In this document: one piece after another, positions 48,079 through 56,914 of the stretch
How positions within the stretch are numbered: the stretch's first letter is position 1
How the letters are laid out: the number at the start of each line of letters is the position of its first letter
NCBI GenBank assembly: GCA_021323635.1
Contig: JAJPKQ010000036.1
Span: 1-64,000, forward strand
Reading direction: 5' to 3'
DNA from: a bacterium
Lineage (GTDB): Bacteria; Actinomycetota; Thermoleophilia; Solirubrobacterales; Solirubrobacteraceae
DNA: 64,000 nucleotides
Made by a program: the position numbers and the translations under genes
The notes under the pieces: model-generated
Databases searched by the model: none
What the model was told of the DNA's origin: nothing
Seen by the model: the letters and a program-made list of their open reading frames with translations, nothing else

Positions 48079-49416
48079 ATGAAGCGCTATCACGTCACCA
48101 CCTTCGGCTGTCAGATGAACGAGCATGACTCCGAGCGCATCAAGGGCATGCTCGAGACGCTCGGCTACCGCGAGGCCGACAGTCGTGAGGCGGCCGATCT
48201 GATCCTCTTCAACACCTGCTCGATACGCGAGCGCGCGGACTCGCGCTTCCTCGCCCACCTGGGAGCGGCCAAGCGGGTCAAGCAGGAGCGTCCTGAGACG
48301 GTGATCGGCGTCGGCGGCTGCTGGGCGCAATCGGTGAAGGAGGAGGTCTTCAGGCGCTTTCCGTTTGTCGATGTCGCCTTCGGCCCAGGGCAGGTGCACA
48401 AGCTCGCGGAGTTTCTGACCAGCGACTCGCTCTCCGCCCAGGGCTACTTCGAGTTCGAGGGCTTCGCCGGGCACCTGCCCGCACGGCGCGAGCGCCCTCA
48501 TCAGGGCTGGCTGCAGATCTCGGTCGGCTGCAACTGCCGCTGCGCCTACTGCATCGTTCCCTCCACGCGCGGGCGCGAGGTCAGCAGACCGCTCGAGGAG
48601 CTGGTGGCAGAGGCCCAAAGGATGGCGGCAGAGGGCGTCAAGGAGGTGACCCTGCTCGGCCAGAACGTCAACTCTTATGGCCGCGATCTGCGCGACTCAT
48701 CAGGATCGCCCCGCCGCTTCTCCGAGCTGCTGCGCGCGCTCGACGCGGTCGAGGGGATCGAGCGCATCCGCTACACCAGCCCGCATCCCAAGGACATGCG
48801 CGAGGATGTGATCCGCGCCCACGCCGAGTGCCGCCATCTGTGCGAGCACATACACCTGCCGCTGCAGTCGGGGTCAAGCCGGATCCTGAAGGCGATGCGC
48901 CGCACCTACGACCGCGAGCGCTATCTCGACCGCGTCGCGCTGATCCGCGAGCACGTTGCAGACATAGCTCTGACGACGGACATCATCGTCGGCTTTCCGG
49001 GCGAGAGCGAGCGCGACTTCGAGGAGACGCTTGAAGTCGTCGACGCGGTCGGCTTTGACGGCGCCTTCACTTTCATCTTCTCGCCACGACGGGGCACGGA
49101 GGCGGCGCAGATGAACGACAGCTTCGTTGCGCACGAGGTCAAGGTGCAGCGCATGGAGCGGCTGGTCGCGCTCGTGCAGCGCCGCGCCCAAGAGCGCGCG
49201 CAGCGCTTTGTCGGTCGTGAGCTCGAGGTCCTCGTCGAAGGGCCTTCGCGAACGGATCCCACGCGCCTGCGCGGACGCACGCGTCACAACAAGGTCGTGA
49301 ACTTCAGCGGCCTGGCAAGCGCGGGCGAGCTGACGCGCGTGCGCATCCATTCAGCCACCAGTCAGACGCTCTCCGGCGAGGAGCTGCTGCTCGCGCGCGC
49401 AAATCCCGCCGGCTGA
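48079..49416 (+). CDS. miaB: tRNA-2-methylthio-N6-dimethylallyladenosine synthase
   Basis: Radical-SAM methylthiotransferase acting on i6A37 of tRNA, the product of MiaA encoded at 59966. N-terminal cluster cysteines in TTFGCQMNEHDSERI, NTCSIRERA and GGCWAQ; radical-SAM motif in GCNCRCAYCIVPSTRGRE (about 151-158); C-terminal TRAM domain with LVEGPSRTDPTRLRGRTRHNKVV. 445 residues from ATG 48079. In relatives miaA and dapF are close by; here about 10 kb separates them. Confidence 0.96.
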   Translation: MKRYHVTTFGCQMNEHDSERIKGMLETLGYREADSREAADLILFNTCSIRERADSRFLAHLGAAKRVKQERPETVIGVGGCWAQSVKEEVFRRFPFVDVAFGPGQVHKLAEFLTSDSLSAQGYFEFEGFAGHLPARRERPHQGWLQISVGCNCRCAYCIVPSTRGREVSRPLEELVAEAQRMAAEGVKEVTLLGQNVNSYGRDLRDSSGSPRRFSELLRALDAVEGIERIRYTSPHPKDMREDVIRAHAECRHLCEHIHLPLQSGSSRILKAMRRTYDRERYLDRVALIREHVADIALTTDIIVGFPGESERDFEETLEVVDAVGFDGAFTFIFSPRRGTEAAQMNDSFVAHEVKVQRMERLVALVQRRAQERAQRFVGRELEVLVEGPSRTDPTRLRGRTRHNKVVNFSGLASAGELTRVRIHSATSQTLSGEELLLARANPAG

Positions 49417-49484
49417 GCGGCGGCAAGCGCCCCACGGCGACCGGTCGAGCACTGCGAGCGCCCTGACCTGAGAGAATCGGGGCA

Positions 49485-51140
49485 ATGCGCGCTTTCGGGA
49501 GGACAGCGCAACCTGATCTCGGCACAGCGAGGCGCCGTGACTGGGAGCGGGTGCGCGAGCGCTGGGCGGCGCTCTGGCCATGGCTGCCGCTCGTGCTCGC
49601 CGGCTTATATGCGATCGTCGTGCTCGCCAACCTCCCCGCGGTCATCAGCTCGATCAACACCGACAGCGACGTTGCGATCGCGTTTGTGATCGGCAAGGCA
49701 CTCGGCAGCGCCCCACCGGGAAGCCACGTCGTGCTTGGTGACCACCCGTGGTATGAGGAGCTCTGGCTGCTGCGGGCCACCGCAGGCCTCCCTGGCTACA
49801 GGCAGCTGTGGGACATCGCGCCGGCGGCCTGGGATGTCCTTGGCATCGGCATCCTCTCGTGGTCTGCGTGGCGCGCGCTCGGGCGCCAGGCCGCGGTCCT
49901 CTGCGCCAGTGCGCTGCTGTGCCTGAGCGTGGGCGGGCGCTTCATGCTCTGGAGCATCGACTACCACAGCCTGAGCGCGCTGCATACGGTTCTGATCGGG
50001 GCGACGCTCGTCTGGCTTGCCGGGCACCTGCGGCGGCTCGCCGGCTGGCAGCTGCTCGAGGTGGCGCTTTTGATGGGCGCGATCAGCGCGGCCCCGGCAA
50101 GCGGCGATGAGCTCTTTCTCTACTGGGCGATCCTGCCGATGCTCCTCGCTGCCGCGCTGCTGCTGTGGAGGACGCGCGCCAAGGAGCACTGGCTGCTGTT
50201 GGCGGCCTCCGGCGCGATCGCCGCGATCGCGCTGCTCGGCGGCGCGCTGCTGCACCACGACATGGTGCAGAGCGGCATCACCGCGGCGCCGTTCGGCGTC
50301 AGCATCGTCGCGCCCGGCTCGCTGCTCAACAACGTGGTCGTGCTCGTGCGCTCCTTCAGCTACCTGGCCGGGGGCAATTTCTTCGGGACGGCGCTCAACC
50401 TGCCCGACGCCACGATGCTGATCGGCGCGCTGCTGTTCTTCGCCGTGCTTCTCTCTCTGCCCTTTGAGCTGCGCCGGCTCGCCGCGCGCGCACCGCCCGC
50501 GCCGGTCTCGCTCGATCCGGCCGCGGCCAGGCGCTTTGCCTACATCGCCTATTGGTCAAGCTCGCTGGTGATCACCTGCGCCGTCTTCCTGCTCAGCAGC
50601 GCTCCCGCCGATCAGTACAGCGCTCGCTACATCCTGGCCGGCTACCTCGCCGTGGCCGCGCTGATGCCGCTGCTTGCGCTGCGCAATCGCAGCTGGCAGG
50701 TGAGCGTGACCGCCGGCGTGTGCCTGTTCGCGCTGATCGCCTCCTATCAGGTGCTCCGTCAGCCCTTCCAGCGACGACTTGAAAGCTCGCCGGAGCCCTG
50801 GCAGGCGAGCGCGCTGGCGCACTTTGCCAGGGCACAGCACGTCGTCTACGGCTACACCAGCTACTGGAGCGCCGCGGATCTGACGTGGATGAGCGGCTTT
50901 CAGATCAAGGTCTTCCCGGTCAGCGAGTGCATCTCAGGAAGCTTGGTTCTCTGCCCCTACTACATCGGCATCTCAAGCTGGTACACGCCGCGTCCGCAGA
51001 CGCGATCGATGCTGATCCTCAACGGCGAACTGAGCCTGCCCGACCCCGCGCTCGGCGCGCCGATCGCCACCACGAAGATCGGCACGCTGACGGCGCTGGT
51101 CTTCCCCTACGACATCGCCTCGCGCTTTCACCCGCTCTGA
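49485..51140 (+). CDS. Polytopic membrane protein of unknown function
   Basis: 551 residues with about ten or eleven hydrophobic helices, from WLPLVLAGLYAIVVLANLPAVI near residue 35 to YILAGYLAVAALMPLLAL near 390. A C-terminal soluble part of about 130 residues follows. The overall look is that of glycosyltransferase-like or O-antigen-type membrane proteins, with an extracytoplasmic loop NTDSDVAIAFVIGKALGS after the first helix. No catalytic motif can be named with confidence. Start ATG 49485, with GAGAAT 7 nt upstream. First gene of the accessory stretch after miaB. Confidence 0.75.
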   Translation: MRAFGRTAQPDLGTARRRDWERVRERWAALWPWLPLVLAGLYAIVVLANLPAVISSINTDSDVAIAFVIGKALGSAPPGSHVVLGDHPWYEELWLLRATAGLPGYRQLWDIAPAAWDVLGIGILSWSAWRALGRQAAVLCASALLCLSVGGRFMLWSIDYHSLSALHTVLIGATLVWLAGHLRRLAGWQLLEVALLMGAISAAPASGDELFLYWAILPMLLAAALLLWRTRAKEHWLLLAASGAIAAIALLGGALLHHDMVQSGITAAPFGVSIVAPGSLLNNVVVLVRSFSYLAGGNFFGTALNLPDATMLIGALLFFAVLLSLPFELRRLAARAPPAPVSLDPAAARRFAYIAYWSSSLVITCAVFLLSSAPADQYSARYILAGYLAVAALMPLLALRNRSWQVSVTAGVCLFALIASYQVLRQPFQRRLESSPEPWQASALAHFARAQHVVYGYTSYWSAADLTWMSGFQIKVFPVSECISGSLVLCPYYIGISSWYTPRPQTRSMLILNGELSLPDPALGAPIATTKIGTLTALVFPYDIASRFHPL

Positions 51141-51236
51141 GCCGCTCGATCCCGCCGCGGCACGGCGCCGCCCCCGGCGCCCGCACGCGGCGATGGTCCG
51201 CTGCCACCGGCGATGGCGCGATCCTGCAGACGACCA

Positions 51237-51264
51237 CAGGCGCCGGAGGAAGCTTCGGCGCCTG
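51237..51264 (+). terminator. Hairpin between convergent genes
   Basis: CAGGCGCCG (51237-51245) and CGGCGCCTG (51256-51264) are perfect arms around a 10-nt loop. The stem extends outward after one mismatch. It is placed between the membrane protein and the opposing small gene, so it can serve both directions. Confidence 0.5.
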
Positions 51265-51292
51265 CGGTCGCTCTAATCGGCGGTGCGAAGCG

Positions 51293-51583
51293 CTACTGGA
51301 GGGAGGCCGGCCCGGCAGCGCCGCTGCCTTCATAGACGGAGCCGGTCGCGCCGGTCGAGCCCGTCGCGCCGCCTGAGCCCATGTGCGGGCAGGGGCCATG
51401 GGCGCCGTAGGGTGCCGACTGGCCCCTGCGCTGCGTCGATTCGCTGCTCGTCTGCGTGGTGATCGTGGTGGCGCTGCTCGAGCTGGACGGCGCTGCCGCC
51501 GCTCCGGCAATGCCCGCAATCGCACCGCCCGCAGCAAGCGTGCCTGAGACAAACGCTGCCTTGATGATGCGCGAGTGCTTCAT
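51293..51583 (-). CDS. Small secreted protein with Gly/Thr-rich tail
   Basis: 96 residues. KHSRIIKAAFVSGTLAAGGAIAGIAGAAAAP (in part) is a good signal peptide with a cleavage site after AAA. The mature part is Ser/Thr-rich, then GPCPHMGSGG and a short collagen-like stretch ATGSTGATGS. A strong Shine-Dalgarno AAGGAGG (minus strand, 51597-51591) precedes the ATG, which makes it a real gene despite low complexity. Its function is unknown. Divergent from hsp20. Confidence 0.65.
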   Translation of the reverse strand: MKHSRIIKAAFVSGTLAAGGAIAGIAGAAAAPSSSSSATTITTQTSSESTQRRGQSAPYGAHGPCPHMGSGGATGSTGATGSVYEGSGAAGPASLQ

Positions 51584-51875
51584 TGGAGAACCTCCTTGGG
51601 TCGTTGTCGGTGGATGCTGCTCACTGCAGCTCCAATCCTTGAGCGCCCTCCTTGGCGCTCGGCAAGCGGCACCTAATAGTTTCTCTAAGCGGCGCTGAGC
51701 GCTCCTAAGCTGCTTGAGCCTGCGCGCGCCGACTTCGGCTTACTACGGAAGGCAGGTGGGACGGGCTGCTGATGAGAGCTTGCGCGCAGCGTCCTATGGT
51801 CAAAGCATCCTGATCCTCGCGAGGCTTGCGCGAGCGCAGGCGCTCGCCAGATGTCTCTTCAGAAAGGAGCATGCG
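51584..51875. other. Divergent intergenic region, small secreted gene / hsp20
   Basis: 292 nt holding the Shine-Dalgarno sites of both genes (AAGGAGG minus strand; AAAGGAG at 51863-51869). I see no HrcA/CIRCE or HspR/HAIR repeat and no GGGACT...AGTCCC DosR-type palindrome, so the control of hsp20 is not readable here. Confidence 0.5.
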
Positions 51876-52331
51876 ATGCCTGGAACACTCACCCGCTGGG
51901 AGCCATTCGCCGAGCTGGGCGAGCTGCGCGGCCGCCTTGACCGCCTGTTCGACGAGCTCTGGGATGGCGGCCTTGCGCCCGCCTCCGGCGAGCGCACCTA
52001 CGCGCCCGCAATCGACGTCAGCCATGAGAACGGCAGCCTTGTGCTGCGCGCCGACGTGCCGGGCATCAAGCCCGACGAGGTCAAGATCGAGCTTGAGGAT
52101 GGCGTCCTCACGGTCTCCGGCGAGCATAAGGAGGAGCACGAGGAGAAGGGCAAGCACTACCTGCGCCGCGAGCGTCGCTATGGCTCCTTCTGCCGCTCGA
52201 TCGCGCTGCCCGAGGGAGTACGGGCGGAGGACATCAAGGCGACCACCCAGGACGGCGTCCTGGAGGTGACGGTCGGGCTGCCGCAGGCGGCGAAGAAGGA
52301 GAAGGTCACGATCACACCGAGTGCCGCCTGA
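51876..52331 (+). CDS. Hsp20 / alpha-crystallin small heat-shock protein
   Basis: ATP-independent holdase chaperone, 151 residues. The alpha-crystallin domain runs from about 44 to 140: YAPAIDVSHENGSLVLRADVPGI, VSGEHKEEHEEKGKHYLRRER, YGSFCRSIALPEGV, and DGVLEVTVGLP. A C-terminal KVTITPSA tail follows. N-terminal RWEPFAELGELRGRLDRLFDE is the usual Hsp20 start. ATG 51876 is chosen for the AAAGGAG 6-7 nt upstream; the longer frame is not needed. It belongs to the same family as the mycobacterial dormancy protein HspX. Confidence 0.95.
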   Translation: MPGTLTRWEPFAELGELRGRLDRLFDELWDGGLAPASGERTYAPAIDVSHENGSLVLRADVPGIKPDEVKIELEDGVLTVSGEHKEEHEEKGKHYLRRERRYGSFCRSIALPEGVRAEDIKATTQDGVLEVTVGLPQAAKKEKVTITPSAA

Positions 52332-52338
52332 AGGCGGC
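52323..52338 (+). terminator. Hairpin over the hsp20 stop, between convergent genes
   Basis: GCCGCC and GGCGGC form a perfect 6-bp stem with the tetraloop TGAA, which contains the hsp20 stop codon. The opposing rtcB gene ends 17 nt further on. Confidence 0.35.
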
Positions 52339-52354
52339 CGTCAAGCGGCGGCGC

Positions 52355-53797
52355 TCAGCCCTTCACGACACCCAGGGGCAGGAGCGCCGCCACGCGGCGG
52401 GCCAGGCCCGCCTGCTCGACCACCGAGACCACGTGCTCGACGTCCTTGTAGGCGAGCGGAGCCTCCTCCGCAAGCCCACGCTCGGATGGGCAGCGCACCA
52501 CGATCCCGCGGCTCTCAAGTTGCTGGCGCAGCGCGCGGCCGGAGATCTCTCGCCGCGCAGAGGCTCGACTCAGCCGCCGGCCCGCGCCATGGCAGGCGCT
52601 GCCGAAGGAGAGCATCATCGCGCGCGGGCAACCAACCAGCACGAAGCTTGCGGTGCCCATGCTGCCGGGGATGAAGACCGGCTGCCCAACGCTGCGGTAG
52701 GCGGCAGGAATCTCGGGATGGCCACGTGGGAAGGCGCGCGTGGCGCCCTTGCGGTGCACGCACAGCAGTCGCCCTGAGTGTCGCTCGAGCTTGGCGACAT
52801 TGTGGGCGACATCGTATACCTGACGGGTTCCAGCCGCGACCTCTGCGCCGAGCACCGCCGCAATCGCCTCGCGCACACGATGCGCGAGCGTCGCGCGGTT
52901 TGCCCAGGCGAAGTTCGCCGCCGCGGCCATCGCGCCGAGGTAGCGCCGGCCCTCGGGAGAGGCGAGCGGCGCGCAGGCCAGCTGGCGGTCGGGAAGCGCG
53001 ATCTCATAGCGTGAGACCACCCCGTCCATGGTGCGGACGTAGTCGGTGCAGACCTGGTGACCGAGGCCGCGCGAGCCCGAGTGGATCAGGACGGTCAGCT
53101 GCCCCTCGTGCAGCATGAGCGCTGCGGCCGCCTCGGAGTCGATTATCGCCCCGACGCGCTCCAGCTCGAGAAAGTGGTTGCCGGCGCCGAGCGTCCCGAG
53201 CTGGTCTGCCCCACGTTCACGCGCACGCCGCGACACGAAGGATGGGTCGGCGCCCGCCAGGCTGCCACGCGACTCGGTGTGCTCGATGTCGAGCTCCGTT
53301 CCGATGCCATGCTCCCTGAGCAGCGTCTTCGGCCCCTCGGCAAGCACGCCATCGAGCGCCCGCTCGGAGAGGCGAAGCGACCCGCCGTGGCCGGCGCCGA
53401 CCGGCACTCGCCGCGAGATCTCGTGCACGAGCGCCTGCGCGCGCCCGGACAGCTCGGCGGCGTCGATCGGCAGCGCGAGCAGACGCACGCCGCAGTTGAT
53501 GTCATAGCCCACGCCCCCAGGAGAGACGACGCCATCCGGCGGAGCAGTTGCGGCCACGCCGCCCACAGGAAAGCCGTAGCCCTGGTGGATGTCCGGCATC
53601 GCCATTGCCGCATCGACGATCCCCGGCAGCGTGGCGACGTTTTGAAGCTGCTCGAGCGAGCGGTCGCGCATGATCTCCTCGAGCAGCTCGCGGTCTGCGA
53701 AGACCCGCGCGGGCACGCGCATGCCCGCTCGCGCGCTCGCGGGGATCTCCCACATTGCCCTGCCGGACTCGACCACCGCGGTGGCAGGCTCGCTCAC
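52355..53797 (-). CDS. rtcB: RNA-splicing ligase RtcB
   Basis: GTP/Mn-dependent ligase joining 2',3'-cyclic phosphate and 5'-OH RNA ends. The metal-binding cysteine is in GGVGYDINCGVRLL (C102). GAGNHFLELE, LIHSGSRGLGHQV, PGSMGTASFVLVG and the guanylylated histidine in GSACHGAGRR (H403) are all intact. 480 residues is normal. The ATG overlaps the end of the PRTase-hydrolase gene, so they share an operon (DUF2267, PRTase-hydrolase, rtcB). Archease is not next to it. The mycobacterial RtcB gene (Rv2631) belongs to the DosR regulon. Confidence 0.95.
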   Translation of the reverse strand: MSEPATAVVESGRAMWEIPASARAGMRVPARVFADRELLEEIMRDRSLEQLQNVATLPGIVDAAMAMPDIHQGYGFPVGGVAATAPPDGVVSPGGVGYDINCGVRLLALPIDAAELSGRAQALVHEISRRVPVGAGHGGSLRLSERALDGVLAEGPKTLLREHGIGTELDIEHTESRGSLAGADPSFVSRRARERGADQLGTLGAGNHFLELERVGAIIDSEAAAALMLHEGQLTVLIHSGSRGLGHQVCTDYVRTMDGVVSRYEIALPDRQLACAPLASPEGRRYLGAMAAAANFAWANRATLAHRVREAIAAVLGAEVAAGTRQVYDVAHNVAKLERHSGRLLCVHRKGATRAFPRGHPEIPAAYRSVGQPVFIPGSMGTASFVLVGCPRAMMLSFGSACHGAGRRLSRASARREISGRALRQQLESRGIVVRCPSERGLAEEAPLAYKDVEHVVSVVEQAGLARRVAALLPLGVVKG

Positions 53798-55194
53798 TGC
53801 GCGCCGCGAGCGGGCGCGATCCCGCCCGCACGCCTTCTCGCCACCAGATAGCGCCGGAACCAGTCGATCGCCAGCCGCGAGACCTGCTCTAGCGCCCCCG
53901 GCTCTTCGAAGAGGTGCGAGGCGTGGGGAATCACGGCCAGCCGGCTTTCGCAGCGCAGCTGCTCGCGGGCTTCCCGGTTGAGCTCCAGTACGAGATGGTC
54001 ATCTCCGCCGACGATCAGCAGAGTCGGGGCGCTCACCCGCGCAAGCGCGGTGCTTGCAAGGTCGGGGCGCCCGCCGCGCGAGACGATCGCGCAGACCCTG
54101 GCGCCGGCTGCAGCGGCGGCGATCAGCGCGGCGGCGGCGCCCGTGCTGGCGCCGAAGTAGCCGAGCGCCAGAGCGCCTGTCTCCGGCTGGCGCTCCAGCC
54201 AGCGCGTGGCCACCAGCAGCCGCCGCGCCAGCAGCGGAATGTCGAAGACGTTTGCACGCTCGGTCTCCTCGCTGCCCGTCAGGAGATCGAAGAGCAGGGT
54301 CGCGATCCCTGCGTCGTTGAGAGCGGCCGCCACCGCACGGTTGCGCGGGCTGAGGCGGCTTGAGCCAGACCCGTGCGCAAAGGCGACGATGCCCTGCGCT
54401 GAGAGCGGCACGACGAGGTCGCCGGTCACCGTCACGCCGCGCTGCATCTCGATCTCGACCTCTCTGGCGATCGGCTGCCCGACGTGCCCATGCGCGGCAA
54501 GCAGCCTCGACACCTCCTCGTCTGAGGTGGGGCTGAAGTCCTCATACCAGAGCCCAATCGCCCACATGTCTGCGGGCGCCTGCAAGGCCACGACCTCCTC
54601 CACGCTCGCGCGCAGCTCCTGGGCGGAGCTGGGCGCGGCGACCGGGACCGCGAGCACGACACGCGCCGCGCCGCGCCTGTACAGCGACTCTGCGGCAGCG
54701 CGCGCGCTGCGCCCGGTCGCGAGGCCATCGTCGATCAGCAGCACCGTACGGCCCGCGAGGGCCAGCGGCGGGCGATTGCGGCGATAGCGCGCGATCCGCT
54801 CTGCCAGCTCCTGGCGGGCGCGATCGAGCATCGTCTTCAGCTCACGGGGGCTGATGTTGAGCTCAGCGATCGTCTGGTCATCGACATAGCCCGCATCGCC
54901 CTCCGCAAGCGCGCCGATCGCGTACTCCGCGTTACCGGGCGCGCCGATCTTGCGCACGACGACGATGTCAAGCGGAGCGGAGAGAGCGCGGGCAATCTCC
55001 GCCGCCACAGGCACGCCGCCGCGCGGAATGCCGATGACGATGGGATGCTGGTCGCGAAAGCGCTCGAGCAGCACTGCCAGGCGCCGGCCGGCGTCATGGC
55101 GATCGGCGAAGCGGCGCCCATCGTCTGGCCTGCCAAATGGCAGCTCCTCGAGCGAGTTGACCGCGCCCCTGCGGTCGCCGGAGATGGCGCTCAT
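53794..55194 (-). CDS. Phosphoribosyltransferase / dienelactone-hydrolase-like fusion
   Basis: 466 residues. Residues 1-215 are a type I phosphoribosyltransferase: GIPRGGVPVA (55-64), VVVRKIGAPGN, and the PRPP loop LLIDDGLATG (152-161). After about 245 comes an alpha/beta hydrolase with GSGSSR, the nucleophile elbow GYFGASTGA (S350), LIVGGDDHLV and the histidine in PHASHLFEE. This fusion is known in actinobacteria, for example Rv0571c of the DosR regulon, but its substrate is unknown. It ends overlapping rtcB; DUF2267 lies 5 nt upstream. Confidence 0.9.
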   Translation of the reverse strand: MSAISGDRRGAVNSLEELPFGRPDDGRRFADRHDAGRRLAVLLERFRDQHPIVIGIPRGGVPVAAEIARALSAPLDIVVVRKIGAPGNAEYAIGALAEGDAGYVDDQTIAELNISPRELKTMLDRARQELAERIARYRRNRPPLALAGRTVLLIDDGLATGRSARAAAESLYRRGAARVVLAVPVAAPSSAQELRASVEEVVALQAPADMWAIGLWYEDFSPTSDEEVSRLLAAHGHVGQPIAREVEIEMQRGVTVTGDLVVPLSAQGIVAFAHGSGSSRLSPRNRAVAAALNDAGIATLLFDLLTGSEETERANVFDIPLLARRLLVATRWLERQPETGALALGYFGASTGAAAALIAAAAAGARVCAIVSRGGRPDLASTALARVSAPTLLIVGGDDHLVLELNREAREQLRCESRLAVIPHASHLFEEPGALEQVSRLAIDWFRRYLVARRRAGGIAPARGAQ

Positions 55195-55199
55195 CTCGA

Positions 55200-55643
55200 T
55201 CAGCGCGCCGGCTGGCCTTCGGCGAGCAGCTCGCGAATGTGCGCGGGCAGCGCTTGCAGGACATCCTCGCCCTCACCGGGTGAGATATGTCGCAGCAGCA
55301 CGCTGCTTGCCGCCGAAGCGGCAAAGGAGGCCTCGGTCTCGCCGGCGAGCTCCGCTTCCTTGGCGATGCGCGTCAGGAAGCGCTCGAGGCCGCGGGCATG
55401 CTCTGGCGTGCGGCTGGGGTCGTAGCCCTCGTAGTAGATGCCGCGAATCAGGATCGGCAGCTGCGCAGAGAGCTGCGCAGCCTCATCGACGGAGAGATGG
55501 TCGCGCAGCGCGTGCAGGAAGGCGCGCAGGACGCGGTAGGCGTAGCGGCGATCGCCGCTGTCAAGCTCACAGGCCAGCTCGTTCAGCCAGACATGCGCCT
55601 TCTCGACGGCACGATCAATGATGTCCAGGTGCTCTTTGCTCAT
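55200..55643 (-). CDS. DUF2267 family protein
   Basis: 147 residues, all-helical and soluble: HLDIIDRAVEKAHVWLNELA, then YAYRVLRAFLHALRDHLSVDEAAQLSAQLP (in part), LIRGIYYEGYDPS, and VLQALPAHIRELLAEG. This matches DUF2267, a family often next to stress proteins; its role is unknown. It is the first gene of the minus-strand operon leading to rtcB and is divergent from the hibernation factor. Confidence 0.88.
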   Translation of the reverse strand: MSKEHLDIIDRAVEKAHVWLNELACELDSGDRRYAYRVLRAFLHALRDHLSVDEAAQLSAQLPILIRGIYYEGYDPSRTPEHARGLERFLTRIAKEAELAGETEASFAASAASSVLLRHISPGEGEDVLQALPAHIRELLAEGQPAR

Positions 55644-56099
55644 GGGCTTATCTCCAGGTCAACATCGACTTCCAAGGGCGTGCAGGCCCTCGGCCACATG
55701 CAGCAATGTTGGGCCAATCGGGGGCAGCACCCATCGTGTGAAACGCGCACGCCCGGAGCGGCTAAGTACTGAGGAGGCCGCTGCTCGCGCGCGCCCTCGC
55801 AGGGCCGCTCCGCAAGGCGGTCAGGCGCACCGGCGCGCTGGCCCCGCGCTGGGCGGCAGTGCCCGTAATTGCCCGCGTGACCCCGGCGGCGGACCCCCGA
55901 TGACTTCCCGCTGTGCGCCGACTAGCGTGTGCCACGCAGTATCGAGCCCTCGGCTGCGGCCGCTCCAAAGCGGGAGCTCCCCGATGAACGAGCCTTTCCC
56001 GAACATCCATCCTGGCGCTCTGCCGACCGGCTTGCCCAGGGCGCCGCGGTCGGCTGTCAGTGCGCGCCGGTCGGGCGAGAAGCGCTGCGGGGCGTGGCC
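55644..56099. other. Divergent regulatory region between DUF2267 operon and hibernation factor
   Basis: 456 nt without a firm gene. It contains an inverted repeat AGGGC-N6-GCCCT (start of the region), the 10-mer GCTAAGTACT (55761-55770) that recurs as GCTAAGTAGT at 58770, and a small ORF (55984-56103) coupled to the hibernation-factor start. The frame of the latter is open back to GTG 55929, but that part looks non-coding. Confidence 0.5.
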
Positions 56100-56103
56100 G
56101 TGA
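55984..56103 (+). CDS. Possible 39-residue leader ORF
   Basis: ATG 55984 with GGGAG 7 nt upstream encodes MNEPFPNIHPGALPTGLP and 21 more residues, ending in a TGA that overlaps the GTG start of the hibernation factor (GTGA). The arrangement suggests translational coupling. The peptide has no recognisable domain and may be a leader only. Confidence 0.35.
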   Translation: MNEPFPNIHPGALPTGLPRAPRSAVSARRSGEKRCGAWP

Positions 56104-56876
56104 TCGCCGTCGACGTGACGGCCAGGGGGCAGGTGTCCGACGAGCAGAAGGATCACGCGCGCCGACGGCTTGCGTCGCTCGATCGCCATCTCCGCGAGCC
56201 GGTGCTGAGCGCGCGCGTAGTGCTCAGGGCGGAGCGCAACCGCCGGATCGCGCTGCCCGCGCGTGCTGAGGCCGAGCTTGACGTCAACGGCCGCCTCATC
56301 CGCGGGCAGGTCGCAGCGGAGACGATCTCGCAGGCGATCGATCAGCTCTCCACCCACCTCGAGCGCCAGCTGCGCAGCTTCATCGATCGCCGTGCCCAGC
56401 TGGCGCGCCGAGCGCCCGCGCCGCCCCCGGGAGAGTGGTTCCACGGCGCATGGTCGCCACCACGCCCGCACTACTCTCCCAAGCGCCTCGAGGAGCGCTC
56501 GATCGTGCGCCGCAAGTCTTACGCCCTGACCGCGCTTGACCCACTCGAGGCCCTCGCGCAGATGCTTGATCTAGACCACGACTTCTTTCTGTTCCACGAT
56601 GCAGTCGCAGACGTCGATGCGGTCGTCTACCGTCGCGAGGATGGCGGGGCCGGCCTGATCGAGGCTGCGAGCCCCGACGCGAGCCAGGGGCGCAGCGACT
56701 CGCTGGTGCCGGAGCGCAGCCGCTTCAGCGGGCCGATCCAGATCGCGCAGGCCGTCTCGGAGATGAATGCGCTCAGCCACCGCTTCCTCTTCTTCATCAA
56801 CGCGGAGAGCGGTCGCGGCAACGTGATCTACATGCGCTACGACGGCGACTACGGGCTGATCGAGCCCGCCGACTGA
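56100..56876 (+). CDS. Long ribosome hibernation factor (HPF/RaiA family) with duplicated C-terminal domain
   Basis: 258 residues from GTG 56100. The N-terminal S30AE domain (VTARGQVSDEQKDHARRRL to about residue 105) binds the 30S decoding region in homologs. A Pro-rich linker is followed by two copies of the dimerisation domain: YALTALDPLEALAQMLDLDHDFFLFHDA (in part, about 142-190) and GPIQIAQAVSEMNALSHRFLFFINA (in part, about 210-256). Usual long HPF has one. From memory, the same doubled layout and length are found in mycobacterial RafH, a DosR-induced dormancy factor. GTG 56100 is coupled to a small upstream ORF. Confidence 0.85.
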   Translation: MIAVDVTARGQVSDEQKDHARRRLASLDRHLREPVLSARVVLRAERNRRIALPARAEAELDVNGRLIRGQVAAETISQAIDQLSTHLERQLRSFIDRRAQLARRAPAPPPGEWFHGAWSPPRPHYSPKRLEERSIVRRKSYALTALDPLEALAQMLDLDHDFFLFHDAVADVDAVVYRREDGGAGLIEAASPDASQGRSDSLVPERSRFSGPIQIAQAVSEMNALSHRFLFFINAESGRGNVIYMRYDGDYGLIEPAD

Positions 56877-56914
56877 CGCACCGCAACTGCGCTTGAGCGC
56901 ATCAGGCCGCTCGC

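Noticed and set aside
51584-51875. HspR/HAIR, HrcA/CIRCE or DosR boxes upstream of hsp20
   Set aside because: I looked for the inverted repeats of all three and found none close to consensus.
53057-53851. Plus-strand open frame of 264 codons opposite rtcB
   Set aside because: RtcB motifs on the minus strand are complete; the plus frame resembles no protein.
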